Origin: PALSA-188 sp963720075
GTDB taxonomy: Bacteria; Acidobacteriota; Terriglobia; Terriglobales; Acidobacteriaceae
Assembly: GCA_963720075.1 (NCBI GenBank)
Contig: CAVREG010000019.1
Span: 1,178,001-1,242,000 of the forward strand
Reading direction: 5' to 3'
Length of the DNA: 64,000 nt
A program made the position numbers and the translations under genes. The notes under the pieces are model-generated. The model searched no databases. It was not told where the DNA came from and saw only the letters and a list, made by a program, of their open reading frames with translations. This document shows positions 9,445 to 18,512 of the stretch, piece after piece; the stretch's first letter is position 1, and every line of letters starts with the position of its first letter.

Positions 9445-9808
9445 ATTTATGTGCTCCCAAAGTGCTTCCCTAAAAAATGTTCTGCTATTGTGGTTTGCAA
9501 TTGTTTCGCCAAACGTTCGCCGGGAGGTGTCGGACACCCCTCAACGAAAGCCCTTTTATTCGCTTCTTTTAATCGAAGGAACTCTTTTTGCGACGGCGAA
9601 TCCCGTGACCCCGTTCGAGATGCTATATCCGTTGTGGGAATGGTTTCCCGAAATGGCGAGTCGGAAGACTCCACTCGGAAAGTGGCTATCTTGCAGGCCG
9701 GAATCTTTCGATTAGTAAGATTCGTCCGAAATGATGAACTGTCAGCGGGCTCGCCGCGTTTCAGTTACCTTATAGGTTCGCAAATCGTGCGCATACGAGG
9801 ACCTCGCG

Positions 9809-11185
9809 ATGTACATGTCTCTTCTAATTTCACGCCGCCGAATGGCAGGATTGGGCTCGCTGCTTTTGAGTTTGACTTTCGCGGCGACGGCTCAGACTTC
9901 CAACATAGTTACTGCGCAAGACAGCGTCCCGACAACCGCCCCCTTAACCTTGACCCTCCAGGACGCATTGCAACGCGCCAAGAAGAATAATCCTGAATAT
10001 CGGCTGGCGTTGACCGATTACCAATCTTCCAGAGAAGACGTTGTTCAAAGCCGGTCGGCGCTGCTGCCAAACGTGAACTACAACGCGGCATTTGCCTATA
10101 CGCAGGGGGGAGGCGTCCTAGGGGTCGGCCGATTTGTCGCCAATAATGGAGTGCACGAATACATCAGCCAAGGCGACGTGCATCAGGGGATATCTCTCGG
10201 CGCGATTGCCGATTACCGGCGCACTATTGCGTTGGAAGCATTGACGCGGGCCCGCGCCGAGATCGCGGCTCGCGGCTTGGTTGTCACCGTAACCCAGACG
10301 TACTACGGGTTTGTGACCGCGCAGCGGAAATTTGCCGACGAACAAGGCGCCGCCACTCAGGCGCAGGCATTCTTTGGAATAACCCAGAAGCTCGAAAATG
10401 GAGGCGAAGTCGCCCACTCCGACGTGATTAAGGCTCAAATTCAAATGGAGCAAGTTCAGCGCGATCTGCGGGAAGCCGAGTTGGGCATGAATCGGACCCG
10501 GCTGGAGTTGGCGATACTAGTCTTTCCGGATTTCAACGAAAACTTCGCCGTCGTGGATGACTTGCAGACACCGGAGCCGCTGCCGTCGTTTCCTGAAATT
10601 CAGATTGCAGCCGCAAAGAAAAATCCTGAGCTTCGCGCTGCCATCGCCAACCTACAGGCAGCCAAACAGGAGGTTGCAACCGCGTGGAACGGAATTCTGC
10701 CATCGCTGAGCTTGGACTATTTTTACGGAATTGACGCGAACCAGTTTGCCGTGCGAACACATGAAACCAACAGTCTTGGGACACGTGATATCCATAATCT
10801 CGGATATGCGGCGACGGCAACGCTGCAACTACCAGTCTGGAATTGGGGAGCGAGCCGTGCCAGGTTAAAGCAAGCCAGCCTCGTTCGCGTTCAAGCCAAC
10901 GTGGAGCTTACCTTTGCGCAGCGGCGACTTCTCGCGAATATGCGTATCCTGTATAGCGAGGCGCAGGCAGCAGGTGCCGAACTCGACTCTTTGAACCGGT
11001 CAGCCGAGCTTGCTTCTGACAGTTTGCGCCTGACAGGATTGCGTTATCAGGCAGGGGAGGCTTTAGTCCTCGAAGTAGTGGACGCGCAGAATACATTGAC
11101 GCAGGCTCTCAACGCGCTCAACGACGGTCAGGTGAGATTTAGAGTTGCGATGGCAAGCCTTCAGACACTCACGGGAACTTTATAG
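9809..11185 (+). CDS. TolC-like outer membrane efflux channel
   Basis: A 458-aa outer membrane efflux protein. A signal peptide is visible (SLLLSLTFAATAQ), followed by two OEP-type helical repeats with long amphipathic helices; LTLQDALQRAKKNNPEYRLAL is the typical first helix. Such proteins trimerise to form the outer-membrane duct of tripartite pumps. The ATG at 9809 has AGGACC upstream. The adaptor gene starts 4 bases after the stop and the pump gene follows, so this is the first gene of an efflux operon. Substrate cannot be told from sequence. Confidence 0.9.
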   Translation: MYMSLLISRRRMAGLGSLLLSLTFAATAQTSNIVTAQDSVPTTAPLTLTLQDALQRAKKNNPEYRLALTDYQSSREDVVQSRSALLPNVNYNAAFAYTQGGGVLGVGRFVANNGVHEYISQGDVHQGISLGAIADYRRTIALEALTRARAEIAARGLVVTVTQTYYGFVTAQRKFADEQGAATQAQAFFGITQKLENGGEVAHSDVIKAQIQMEQVQRDLREAELGMNRTRLELAILVFPDFNENFAVVDDLQTPEPLPSFPEIQIAAAKKNPELRAAIANLQAAKQEVATAWNGILPSLSLDYFYGIDANQFAVRTHETNSLGTRDIHNLGYAATATLQLPVWNWGASRARLKQASLVRVQANVELTFAQRRLLANMRILYSEAQAAGAELDSLNRSAELASDSLRLTGLRYQAGEALVLEVVDAQNTLTQALNALNDGQVRFRVAMASLQTLTGTL

Positions 11186-11189
11186 TCGA

Positions 11190-12524
11190 ATGATGAGAAC
11201 GCACGCGCGTCCCCGATCCGATCGCATCTTCGGCAAGGGCTTTCTTTGGTTTATAGTCCCGCTTTGCTACCTCTTAGCTCTGGGCCTTTCCGGCTGTTCA
11301 AGTGCGCCGGCAGAAAAGGAACCCGTTGTCCCGGTGCTGGCTACCTCGGTCGAGAAGGTTACGATCAATCAGACCTCCACGGTGGAAGCGGTTCTTTTCC
11401 CCTTGCAGCAGTCTGCGATCGTTCCAAAGATCAGCGCGCCAGTGAAAGAGTTTTACGTAACCCGGGGAGTTCACGTTCACCGCGGCCAGCTATTAGCGAC
11501 TCTGGAAAACAGAGATCTTGCCGCGGCGGCGCAAGATAATAAGGGGGCTTACGATCAGGCGCAGGCTGCGTATCGAACCACCACCGCCGCCGACTTGCCG
11601 CAGACTATCCAAAAGGCGCAACTCGATGTGAATGCCGCCAAAGCGTTGCTGGACGCCCAGCAGAAGGTTTACGACAGCCGCCAAGAATTGTTCAAGCAAG
11701 GCGCGATGCCACGAAAGGATCTCGATCAATCCAGGGTGGATCTTACTTCAGCTCGCAATCAATACGAGATTGCACAGAATCATCTTCAATCATTGATGGC
11801 TATTGGCGAGAAACAAACTTTAAAATCAGCGGCCGGACAACTTGAATCGGCGAAAGGCAAATACGCGGGCGCTGAAGCGCAACTCAGCTACTCCGAAATT
11901 CGCAGTCCAATAGGCGGAGTAGTTGCAGATCGCCCGCTCTATCCCGGGGAAATGGCGACCGCCGGAACTCCGGTGTTGACCGTGATGGATGTGTCTCAGG
12001 TCATCGCCCGCGCACACATCCCGCAGCAGGATGCGGCTCTTCTTAAGATTGGCGATAAAGCGACCATTACCGCCCCGGGACTTGACCAGCCGGTGGAAGG
12101 CAAAGTTACGGTGATAAGTCCAGCCCTCGACCCCAATAGTACAACCGTCGAAGTTTGGATACAGGCCAGGAATCCCAAAGAGGTTTTGAGACCGGGATCC
12201 AGCGTCCAGGTATCCATGCTGGTAAAGACCATTCCAAACGCTTTAGTTATTCCGGCGTCAAGCCTGCTGACCGCACAGGACGGGACGACTTCAGTAATGC
12301 AAATCGGCAATGACGGCCGGGCTCATCAAAAAACAGTGCGCGTTGGCATCAGGCAGGGCAATCAGGCTCAAATCGTGGATGGCCTGCAAGCAGGAGACCG
12401 CGTTGTCTCCGAAGGCGCCTACGGACTCCCCGATAACAGCAAAATTGAAATCCAACAGCCGGGCCAGTCTGGCAAATCGTTCCCTGAGCCTGCTAAAAAA
12501 TCTCGAGATTCCCATGACAAGTAA
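11190..12524 (+). CDS. RND periplasmic adaptor lipoprotein (membrane fusion protein)
   Basis: A 444-aa HlyD/AcrA-type adaptor. The N-terminus has a hydrophobic segment and a lipobox LGLSGC with Cys at residue 36, so it is probably lipid-anchored in the inner membrane. The split biotinyl-lipoyl halves (SAPVKEFYVTRGVHVHRGQLLATLE and YSEIRSPIGGVVADRPLYPGE, each quoted in part) bracket an alpha-helical hairpin at about 95-225, followed by beta-barrel domains. It links the pump to the outer-membrane channel. The frame opens at 11145, but the ATG at 11190 just after the channel stop gives the lipoprotein signal. It is the middle gene of the operon. Confidence 0.9.
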   Translation: MMRTHARPRSDRIFGKGFLWFIVPLCYLLALGLSGCSSAPAEKEPVVPVLATSVEKVTINQTSTVEAVLFPLQQSAIVPKISAPVKEFYVTRGVHVHRGQLLATLENRDLAAAAQDNKGAYDQAQAAYRTTTAADLPQTIQKAQLDVNAAKALLDAQQKVYDSRQELFKQGAMPRKDLDQSRVDLTSARNQYEIAQNHLQSLMAIGEKQTLKSAAGQLESAKGKYAGAEAQLSYSEIRSPIGGVVADRPLYPGEMATAGTPVLTVMDVSQVIARAHIPQQDAALLKIGDKATITAPGLDQPVEGKVTVISPALDPNSTTVEVWIQARNPKEVLRPGSSVQVSMLVKTIPNALVIPASSLLTAQDGTTSVMQIGNDGRAHQKTVRVGIRQGNQAQIVDGLQAGDRVVSEGAYGLPDNSKIEIQQPGQSGKSFPEPAKKSRDSHDK

Positions 12525-12560
12525 TCGTCTAGAAACTTCGACTTCGGGTAGAAATACTCT

Positions 12561-12614
12561 GTCATCCCGACCGGAGCGACGCGGAGTTGAGGGACCTGCT
12601 TTTCCAGCGTTTCG
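12561..12614 (+). repeat. Candidate dispersed intergenic repeat
   Basis: Between the adaptor and pump genes lies a 140-base gap containing GTCATCCCGACCGGAGCGAC and a GGGACCTGC block. From memory this resembles a short repeat (GTCATCC-GAGCGA-GC-AAGGA type) scattered in acidobacterial intergenic DNA. Only one copy is present in this window, so repetition itself is not shown here. Confidence 0.35.
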
Positions 12615-12665
12615 TATAGCTGGATCGTTTTCGCCACAGAGCGGGACTGCCCGAGGAATTGAACG

Positions 12666-15600
12666 GTGACACGGCCTGAACCCTCCTACTGGTTTGTACG
12701 CCACTCCAAGTCTGTAATATTTCTCATTATCACCGTCGCTCTTCTCGGCGGATATCTAGCCTTCACGATCCCGGTATCGGTTTTTCCGACTACCAATTTT
12801 CCCCGCGTTCTGATCGCTGTTGACAATGGAGTCATGCCAATTGACCAGATGATGGTGACCATCACCCGTCCCATCGAGGAAGCCGTAAATAGTGTTCCAG
12901 GCCTGTTGAACGTTCGTTCCATCACCAGCCGGGGCTCCGCAGAAATTGATTTGTACTTTGATTGGAACATTGACATGTTCCAAACATTGCAATACGTGAA
13001 TGCCGAAATCTCTCGCGTTCAGCCCGACCTGCCGAGCACGGCGACGGTAGTTGCAAATCGGCTGACCTTTGCCAGCTTTCCAATCCTCGGCTACAGCCTT
13101 ACGTCGGACACGGTCCCCCAAACGCAACTCTGGGAAATGGCAACGTATGACTTAAAGCCTCGTTTGAACCGCCTCGATGGGGTCTCGACGGTCATCATTC
13201 AAGGAGGACAAGAACCGGAATTTCATATCACCCCCGATCCTTCGAAATTATTGACCGCGAATGTCACCGTTACCGACATTCTGGATACGATGCGGCGGAC
13301 CAACCTGATTGATTCGCCCGGATTATTTGAACGCAATCATCAACTGGTGCTGGGCCTCATCAGCGGGCAGGTTCGAACTCCCGAAGAAATTGCCGATACG
13401 GTCATCAAGGCAACGCCCGCCGGCGTTCCCATTCGCATTCGTGATGTTGCTACCGTTGAAGCTGCCGTGAAACCCGTTTACACGATCGTGACGGCCGGAG
13501 GCAAGCCCGCATTGTTGCTTAACATCAACCGGCAGCCCGAGAGCAACACTATGCAGGTTGCCAATGAAGTGCATGCTGAGATGGCGAGCATTCAGAAATC
13601 CCTTCCGCCCGGCGTTGAGGTGCGTCCATTCTACGACCAGTCCATCATTGTAAGTGACTCGATCAAAAGCGTGCGCGATGCGATTTTGCTCGGCGTAATT
13701 CTGGCGTCAATCATACTTGTGGTTTTTCTGCGGGACTGGGGCACTTCGGTCGTGGCTGGTCTGGTCATACCCGTCACTATTCTTTTCACCTGTGTCGCGC
13801 TGAAGCTCTTGAATCAGAGCTTCAATCTGATGACACTCGGCGGACTCGCAGCGGCCGTGGGCTTGGTCATTGACGACGCAATTGTGGTCGTCGAAAATAT
13901 CGTGCTGCATCGCAGTGCTGGTCAAGGCCGCCTGCAAGCTATTCACAGCGCGCTACAAGAGATCACAATTCCGCTGATCGGATCCACTGTTACTCCCGTG
14001 GTTGTGTTTCTACCATTGATCTCAATCACGGGCGTCACCGGAACGTTTTTCCGCGCGCTCGCGGTCACTATGTCCGTTGCGCTGTTTTCATCCCTGGCCC
14101 TCGCGTTGACATGGACGCCAAATCTCAGCCAATACTTCATAGGAAGGAAAAACAAATCGGACCCGGAACCTTCCGCCCCCGAATCCGACGATGAATCAAT
14201 GGACAAGTTGCTGAAAGCGGAAGACGCTTCCCTCAGTGGCTTCTTTTTGAAGATCGTCAACTTCCATCAACGACAGTTGCGCCGCGCGGTCGCGAGGCCG
14301 ATCTGGTTGATCGCCCTAAGCGTTGTCTTGATTGCAGCGTCCATAATCTGTTACCGGTTCTCCGGCTCAGATCTATTGCCTGCGATGGACGAAGGTGGAT
14401 TCGTCATTGACTACATCATGCCTGCCGGAAGTTCTCTGGAGGAAACCAATCGCGTCATCACCCAGGTTGAACAAATTCTCCATAAAATCCCCGAAGTCGA
14501 AAGCACGTCCCGCCGTACCGGCCTCCAGCTCGGGCTCGCATCCGTAACCGAAGCCAACACCGGCGACATTTCCGTAAAGCTTAAACAGAAGCGTAGCCGA
14601 GGCATAGACGAGATTATGGAGGAGGCCCGGGTAAAAATCACAAATCAGCAACCGGCTTTGGACATCGAGTTCACACAGGTCTTGCAGGACATGATCGGAG
14701 ATCTGACCAGCGCCCCGGAGCCGGTTCAGATCAAATTATTTTCCCAGGACCCTGCGCTGCTGGAACAGTGGGCACCGAAGGTGGCCGACGTAGTTCGCAA
14801 GGTCCCGGGAGCCGTTGACGTTCTTAACGGAATCGAGAACACCATCAGCGGCCCTGCTGTGACATTTCAGATTAACCCTAGTGTCGCCGCGCGGGTTGGA
14901 TTCACGCCGGAAGAGATTGCAGTCGATGTATCAGCGATGTTGTCAGGTGAGCCCGCAACCGCGCCGATCATAAACAATGATCGCATATATACTGTTCGCG
15001 TACGCTTTCCCGCCGCAAACCGCGCATCCCTTGAAACGATAAAAGATACCTTGCTCACCAGTTCCACGGGCAAGACTGCAACTCTCGGAGCGCTGGCTTC
15101 AATTATCGAGTTGCCGCCGCAAACCGAAATTCTTCGCGAAAACCTACAGCGCAACGTCGCGGTAACGGCCCGGCTGGAAGGAACCGACCTTGGCACTGGA
15201 ATGAGTTCGGTGATGAAGGCGGTTGCCGCCCTTCACGTGCCTTCCAGCATTCGCATTGTGTATGGCGGCACATATCAGGAGCAGCAGAAGTCATTCCACG
15301 ATTTAATTTTTGTGTTGATATTGGCTATTTTGCTTGTGTTTATCGTGCTCCTCTTCGAGTTTGGAGGCTTCGCAGCTCCGCTGGCAATTTTGGCGTCCGC
15401 GGTTCTATCCACCTCCGGCGTGTTTATCGCTCTGATTGTCACAGGAACAACGTTTAACGTGTCTTCGTTCATGGGCATGATTATGGTCATCGGAATCGTT
15501 GCCAAGAATGGAATTCTATTGCTCGACGCCGACGACAGGTTGCGCGCTCATGGGCTTTCCGCGGAAGATGCAATGCTTCAGGCCAGTCGTCGGAGGTTGC

Positions 15601-15830
15601 GCCCGATCGTGATGACTGCACTTGCCACGGTTGCCGGAATGTTTCCCTTGGCTCTGGCGATCGGTGCCGGATCACAGATGCTTCAGCCGTTGGCCATTGC
15701 CGTAATAGGAGGAATTATCGTTTCGATGGTCCTGTCTCTAATAATCACGCCATCAATCCATTACTTCCTGAGCTCGCATGCGCACGACGCTAGAACCAGC
15801 GAAAAGCAGCTTTCACCTATGCAGTCTTGA
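12666..15830 (+). CDS. RND-family efflux pump, inner membrane subunit
   Basis: A 1054-aa proton-driven pump of the AcrB/CzcA superfamily, full length. It shows the RND layout: one membrane helix, a large periplasmic loop, five helices, one helix, a second loop, five helices. The transmembrane-4 motif GLVIDDAIVVVEN has the paired acids D403/D404 needed for proton relay. The GTG start at 12666 is preceded by GAGGAA. It works with the adaptor and outer-membrane channel upstream. The paired acids and loop sequence fit the drug/lipophile branch or an unassigned HAE-like branch better than a metal pump, but the substrate is inference only. Confidence 0.93.
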   Translation: MTRPEPSYWFVRHSKSVIFLIITVALLGGYLAFTIPVSVFPTTNFPRVLIAVDNGVMPIDQMMVTITRPIEEAVNSVPGLLNVRSITSRGSAEIDLYFDWNIDMFQTLQYVNAEISRVQPDLPSTATVVANRLTFASFPILGYSLTSDTVPQTQLWEMATYDLKPRLNRLDGVSTVIIQGGQEPEFHITPDPSKLLTANVTVTDILDTMRRTNLIDSPGLFERNHQLVLGLISGQVRTPEEIADTVIKATPAGVPIRIRDVATVEAAVKPVYTIVTAGGKPALLLNINRQPESNTMQVANEVHAEMASIQKSLPPGVEVRPFYDQSIIVSDSIKSVRDAILLGVILASIILVVFLRDWGTSVVAGLVIPVTILFTCVALKLLNQSFNLMTLGGLAAAVGLVIDDAIVVVENIVLHRSAGQGRLQAIHSALQEITIPLIGSTVTPVVVFLPLISITGVTGTFFRALAVTMSVALFSSLALALTWTPNLSQYFIGRKNKSDPEPSAPESDDESMDKLLKAEDASLSGFFLKIVNFHQRQLRRAVARPIWLIALSVVLIAASIICYRFSGSDLLPAMDEGGFVIDYIMPAGSSLEETNRVITQVEQILHKIPEVESTSRRTGLQLGLASVTEANTGDISVKLKQKRSRGIDEIMEEARVKITNQQPALDIEFTQVLQDMIGDLTSAPEPVQIKLFSQDPALLEQWAPKVADVVRKVPGAVDVLNGIENTISGPAVTFQINPSVAARVGFTPEEIAVDVSAMLSGEPATAPIINNDRIYTVRVRFPAANRASLETIKDTLLTSSTGKTATLGALASIIELPPQTEILRENLQRNVAVTARLEGTDLGTGMSSVMKAVAALHVPSSIRIVYGGTYQEQQKSFHDLIFVLILAILLVFIVLLFEFGGFAAPLAILASAVLSTSGVFIALIVTGTTFNVSSFMGMIMVIGIVAKNGILLLDADDRLRAHGLSAEDAMLQASRRRLRPIVMTALATVAGMFPLALAIGAGSQMLQPLAIAVIGGIIVSMVLSLIITPSIHYFLSSHAHDARTSEKQLSPMQS

Positions 15831-16127
15831 TTCTTTGCCTTGACCAGCGTCTGCAAAAAGTGAAAACTTTTTCACACCGCGATTATGCGTTGATTCGCTT
15901 TCTTGACAAGGCTCCATCTTGGGCGAGTCCTGTCCGGCCATCTTTCTCAGCGCTTCTCTTCTATGTAAAGCCATTCACAGCACTTAGTCACCGCACGTAC
16001 GACCTGTTTTAGGTAGTATTCCATTCGTCGCCACTTCCGAAAGTCGGAAGCCGCACGGGCTTTGGGCAGCCAATTGCATTAGAATAGGTACAACTGGGCG
16101 TTCTAAAGCCACGGTTGCGGGGCCGAT

Positions 16128-17726
16128 TTGACGCAACAACTTACCAGTTCGCCGCGCACGAGACTTCTGGACGAGGTTTCCTTCCAGGAGTTGCTCGCCG
16201 CAGCATACGTTTTGCAACAGCACAACGAGCTTGCAGATAAGCTCTCTCCTACCTCGAGCGAACTACTTTCGGAGATCGTCCGCATTCAAAGATCAATCCG
16301 GGGCGGGAACTTGGATCTGGTGGCTACGGCCAAGCTTATTAGCCAGCGAGTTCAAAAATTCACTCAGGCTGATGGCGTGGCGATTGGGATTGTCACCGAG
16401 GACGAACTCATCTACCTCGCCGCTATTGGAATGGCTGCTCATGACATTGGGCGTAGAGTACCCAGGGATTCCAGCCTTTCGGCGCAATGCGTCCGCACCA
16501 GACTTACCTTCCAATCTCCTCGCACACAAGAAGACCCCAGAATGTTCTCTTCACTCTGCGATCAGACTGACGTGAGGTCTTTCATCGCAGTTCCGGTCGA
16601 GTACGAAAACGAGGTTGTGGGGTCGCTCGAGGCGCGTTTTAAAACAGCGAATGCCTTTAGGGATGACGATGTCCGCAATTGCGAACTCATGGCCGTCCTC
16701 GTTAAAGAGGTCATTGCGCAGGCCGGTCAGCTACACGTAGGCGCGGCCGCTCCAGAAGTAGAGGTAGACCGACACCCTGAACCTGAGATCTCTTTATCCG
16801 AAGAAGCAGTCGTCAGCACGGAAACCGATGCGTCGCAGTCTACTGACGAGAAGCGCGACATTCCCGTCGCTGCTCCTGCATCGGCGTTTCAACTTTCCAC
16901 ACGACCTCGAATTCTTCCGGCAGCTGAACCAGACGAAATTGTCGTCGCCCCAGTGATTAAATCCAGCGTTGATGAGCCAGCCGCTATAGATGCTGCTCTC
17001 TGCCGCGGCTGCGGCCAGCCGTTGGCTGACAAAGAATCATTTTGCGGTAAATGCGGCACCGAGAAGATTATCAAGACCGATGGTCCGCTCCAAAGTAAAT
17101 GGGCGTCTCTTTGGTACATGAACCAAGCCCGCAGGACTGCGGAGAAACTAGATGTCGCTCCTTCGCCTGCGGACGAAGACCCATCCTCAGTCTCAAAGCC
17201 ACAACCTTTGCCGAAGGCTGAGGCCTCTGATCTTGGAGAGACGAGCCTCCCCTCTTTGCAAGCGATAGACTCGGTAGCCGAGGTCCAGGACGAAGCCATA
17301 ACAACGGAATCTGCCAAACCTTTGGTTCGGCTGGAATGGCTGCCAGACATTGCCGAATCTCGGCCTGAAAACTGGCTACGCCACCAATGGCGGGTTAATC
17401 GAGCGAATTTTTATTTGGCGGGCGCGTCACTCCTACTAATCATCGCCCTTTCCGGGTGGGGCGCTGTACCAGCACTGGATTCGCCGAACGCCCCGCAACT
17501 GAGCCTTTTCGATCGCATGCTAGTCAGCTTAGGAATAGCAGAGGCACCTGACGCTCCGGTCTATCGCGGTAATCCGGACACTCCGGTTTGGGTTGACTTG
17601 CACACCGCCCTTTATTACTGCCCTGGGTCCGACCTTTATGGCAAGACCGATGGCGGAAAGATAGCGACGCAGCGGAGCGCCCAAATGGATCAATTCGAAC
17701 CCGCGCATCGCAAAGCGTGCAATTAA
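16128..17726 (+). CDS. GAF-domain protein with zinc ribbon and one membrane helix
   Basis: A 532-aa protein starting at TTG 16128 (no ATG is available in frame nearby). Residues about 50-200 form a GAF domain (ISQRVQKFTQADGVAIGIV, later FIAVPVEYENEVVGSLEARF). A long acidic, proline-rich linker carries a zinc ribbon with C292-x2-C295 and C306-x2-C309. A single hydrophobic helix lies near 430-447, and the tail after it (VWVDLHTALYYCPGSDLYG) is a short domain I have seen at the end of acidobacterial proteins. The orientation is therefore a cytoplasmic sensor domain, a membrane anchor and an outside tail. The ligand and output are unknown. It is monocistronic, ending at a strong bidirectional terminator. 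Confidence 0.75.
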   Translation: MTQQLTSSPRTRLLDEVSFQELLAAAYVLQQHNELADKLSPTSSELLSEIVRIQRSIRGGNLDLVATAKLISQRVQKFTQADGVAIGIVTEDELIYLAAIGMAAHDIGRRVPRDSSLSAQCVRTRLTFQSPRTQEDPRMFSSLCDQTDVRSFIAVPVEYENEVVGSLEARFKTANAFRDDDVRNCELMAVLVKEVIAQAGQLHVGAAAPEVEVDRHPEPEISLSEEAVVSTETDASQSTDEKRDIPVAAPASAFQLSTRPRILPAAEPDEIVVAPVIKSSVDEPAAIDAALCRGCGQPLADKESFCGKCGTEKIIKTDGPLQSKWASLWYMNQARRTAEKLDVAPSPADEDPSSVSKPQPLPKAEASDLGETSLPSLQAIDSVAEVQDEAITTESAKPLVRLEWLPDIAESRPENWLRHQWRVNRANFYLAGASLLLIIALSGWGAVPALDSPNAPQLSLFDRMLVSLGIAEAPDAPVYRGNPDTPVWVDLHTALYYCPGSDLYGKTDGGKIATQRSAQMDQFEPAHRKACN

Positions 17727-17751
17727 AAGCACCGTCCCAACAAAACTTCTA

Positions 17752-17791
17752 AAAGCAAAAGACCTCCGATGTGCTGGAGGTCTTTTGCTTT
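17752..17791. terminator. Bidirectional intrinsic terminator
   Basis: A perfect 16-bp stem, 17752-17767 paired with 17776-17791, with core GCAAAAGACCTCC and an 8-base loop. A-rich and T-rich flanks on the two strands make it work both ways. It separates the GAF gene from the convergent HTH genes. Confidence 0.85.
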
Positions 17792-17803
17792 GAAGCGACC
17801 GGG

Positions 17804-18319
17804 CTAGTTGATGTCGTTGCGGCGAGTGGCCGCATCCTCAAGGCTTAGAATCCTGCGCTCCCAGCTCTCAAGAACCTCAGGCGTGTAGCATGTTTTCGTG
17901 TCTTCGGGCTTCGTACCAGAGGGCGAGTTCAACCCGGTTCCAGAGTCCCAATTTGTCGTAGATGGTTCTGAGGTAATTCTTGACGACGTGTTCCGTGGTT
18001 CCGATTGCGTTCGCGATGTCTCTGTTCTTAAGGCCTTGGGCCACGAGTTCAATGACCCGGCGCTCCCGGTCGCTTGGACCTCGCTTCCCGTACCGTTCCC
18101 CTCTAAACATAATTGCCTCCGATATAAAAGTGTCGCGAGTTTTACTCGCTTGATGCCGGTCTTGATTCCAAACCTGACGAATAGGCGATTGAAATGCGCC
18201 TTTACCGTCCGTCTTGCAATCTTGAGCTGCTTGCCTATCTCATCGTTTTCGCAACCTTGCAGCAGCAGCTCCGCGATTTGCTTCTCTCGCGGGGCCAACT
18301 GAAAAGGTGTTTCCTTCAT
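17804..18319 (-). CDS. LuxR-type HTH protein with a long C-terminal extension
   Basis: A 171-aa protein. Residues 1-75 are a GerE/LuxR HTH (PREKQIAELLLQGCENDEIG, then RRTVKAHFNRLF) closely similar to the 81-aa protein at 9199-9444. The frame opens at 18460, but the ATG at 18319 has GGGGGA upstream and lines up with its relative. After the HTH the frame does not stop. It runs another 90 residues of low-complexity Ser/Thr/Glu-rich sequence across the whole of the next HTH gene, which lies in another frame of the same strand. The extension may be translated or may just be loss of the original stop. Confidence 0.65.
   Translation of the reverse strand: MKETPFQLAPREKQIAELLLQGCENDEIGKQLKIARRTVKAHFNRLFVRFGIKTGIKRVKLATLLYRRQLCLEGNGTGSEVQATGSAGSLNSWPKALRTETSRTQSEPRNTSSRITSEPSTTNWDSGTGLNSPSGTKPEDTKTCYTPEVLESWERRILSLEDAATRRNDIN
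17877..18110 (-). CDS. Stand-alone LuxR-type HTH protein nested in its neighbour
   Basis: A 77-aa protein that is essentially one GerE/LuxR helix-turn-helix (DRERRVIELVAQGLKNRDIA, then TEHVVKNYLRTIYDKLGLWN). A clear GGAGG lies five bases before its ATG, supporting real translation. It lies completely inside the frame of the upstream HTH gene on the same strand. It is the intact relative of the stop-containing gene at 8990-9220. Its function is presumably transcriptional control; the partner HTH protein may form a heterodimer with it, which is inference. Confidence 0.75.
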   Translation of the reverse strand: MFRGERYGKRGPSDRERRVIELVAQGLKNRDIANAIGTTEHVVKNYLRTIYDKLGLWNRVELALWYEARRHENMLHA

Positions 18320-18512
18320 GAATCCCCCAAATAAGGAACGCCCAAACGCCCGGAAAGCGTTCGTACCGTATGCAGTCCCTCTTGTGTGTCCCGGGGACTT
18401 GCGTAGCGAAGGGCGAAACTTGAAGATCAGTCTTGTACCAAAATTAATAGCACTCACCATGCCACGCTCAAATGGTTTTTCACAGGCAATCGCTAAATCC
18501 CGGCAAGTTTAG

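Noticed and set aside
9379..9990. 203-aa plus-strand open frame
   Set aside because: It runs antisense to the HTH gene and across the start of the outer-membrane channel gene, with no family features; a shadow frame.
15860..15875. Hairpin GTGAAAA-ct-TTTTCAC after the RND pump
   Set aside because: The stem is AT-rich with a two-base loop and no following T run, so it is not a convincing terminator.
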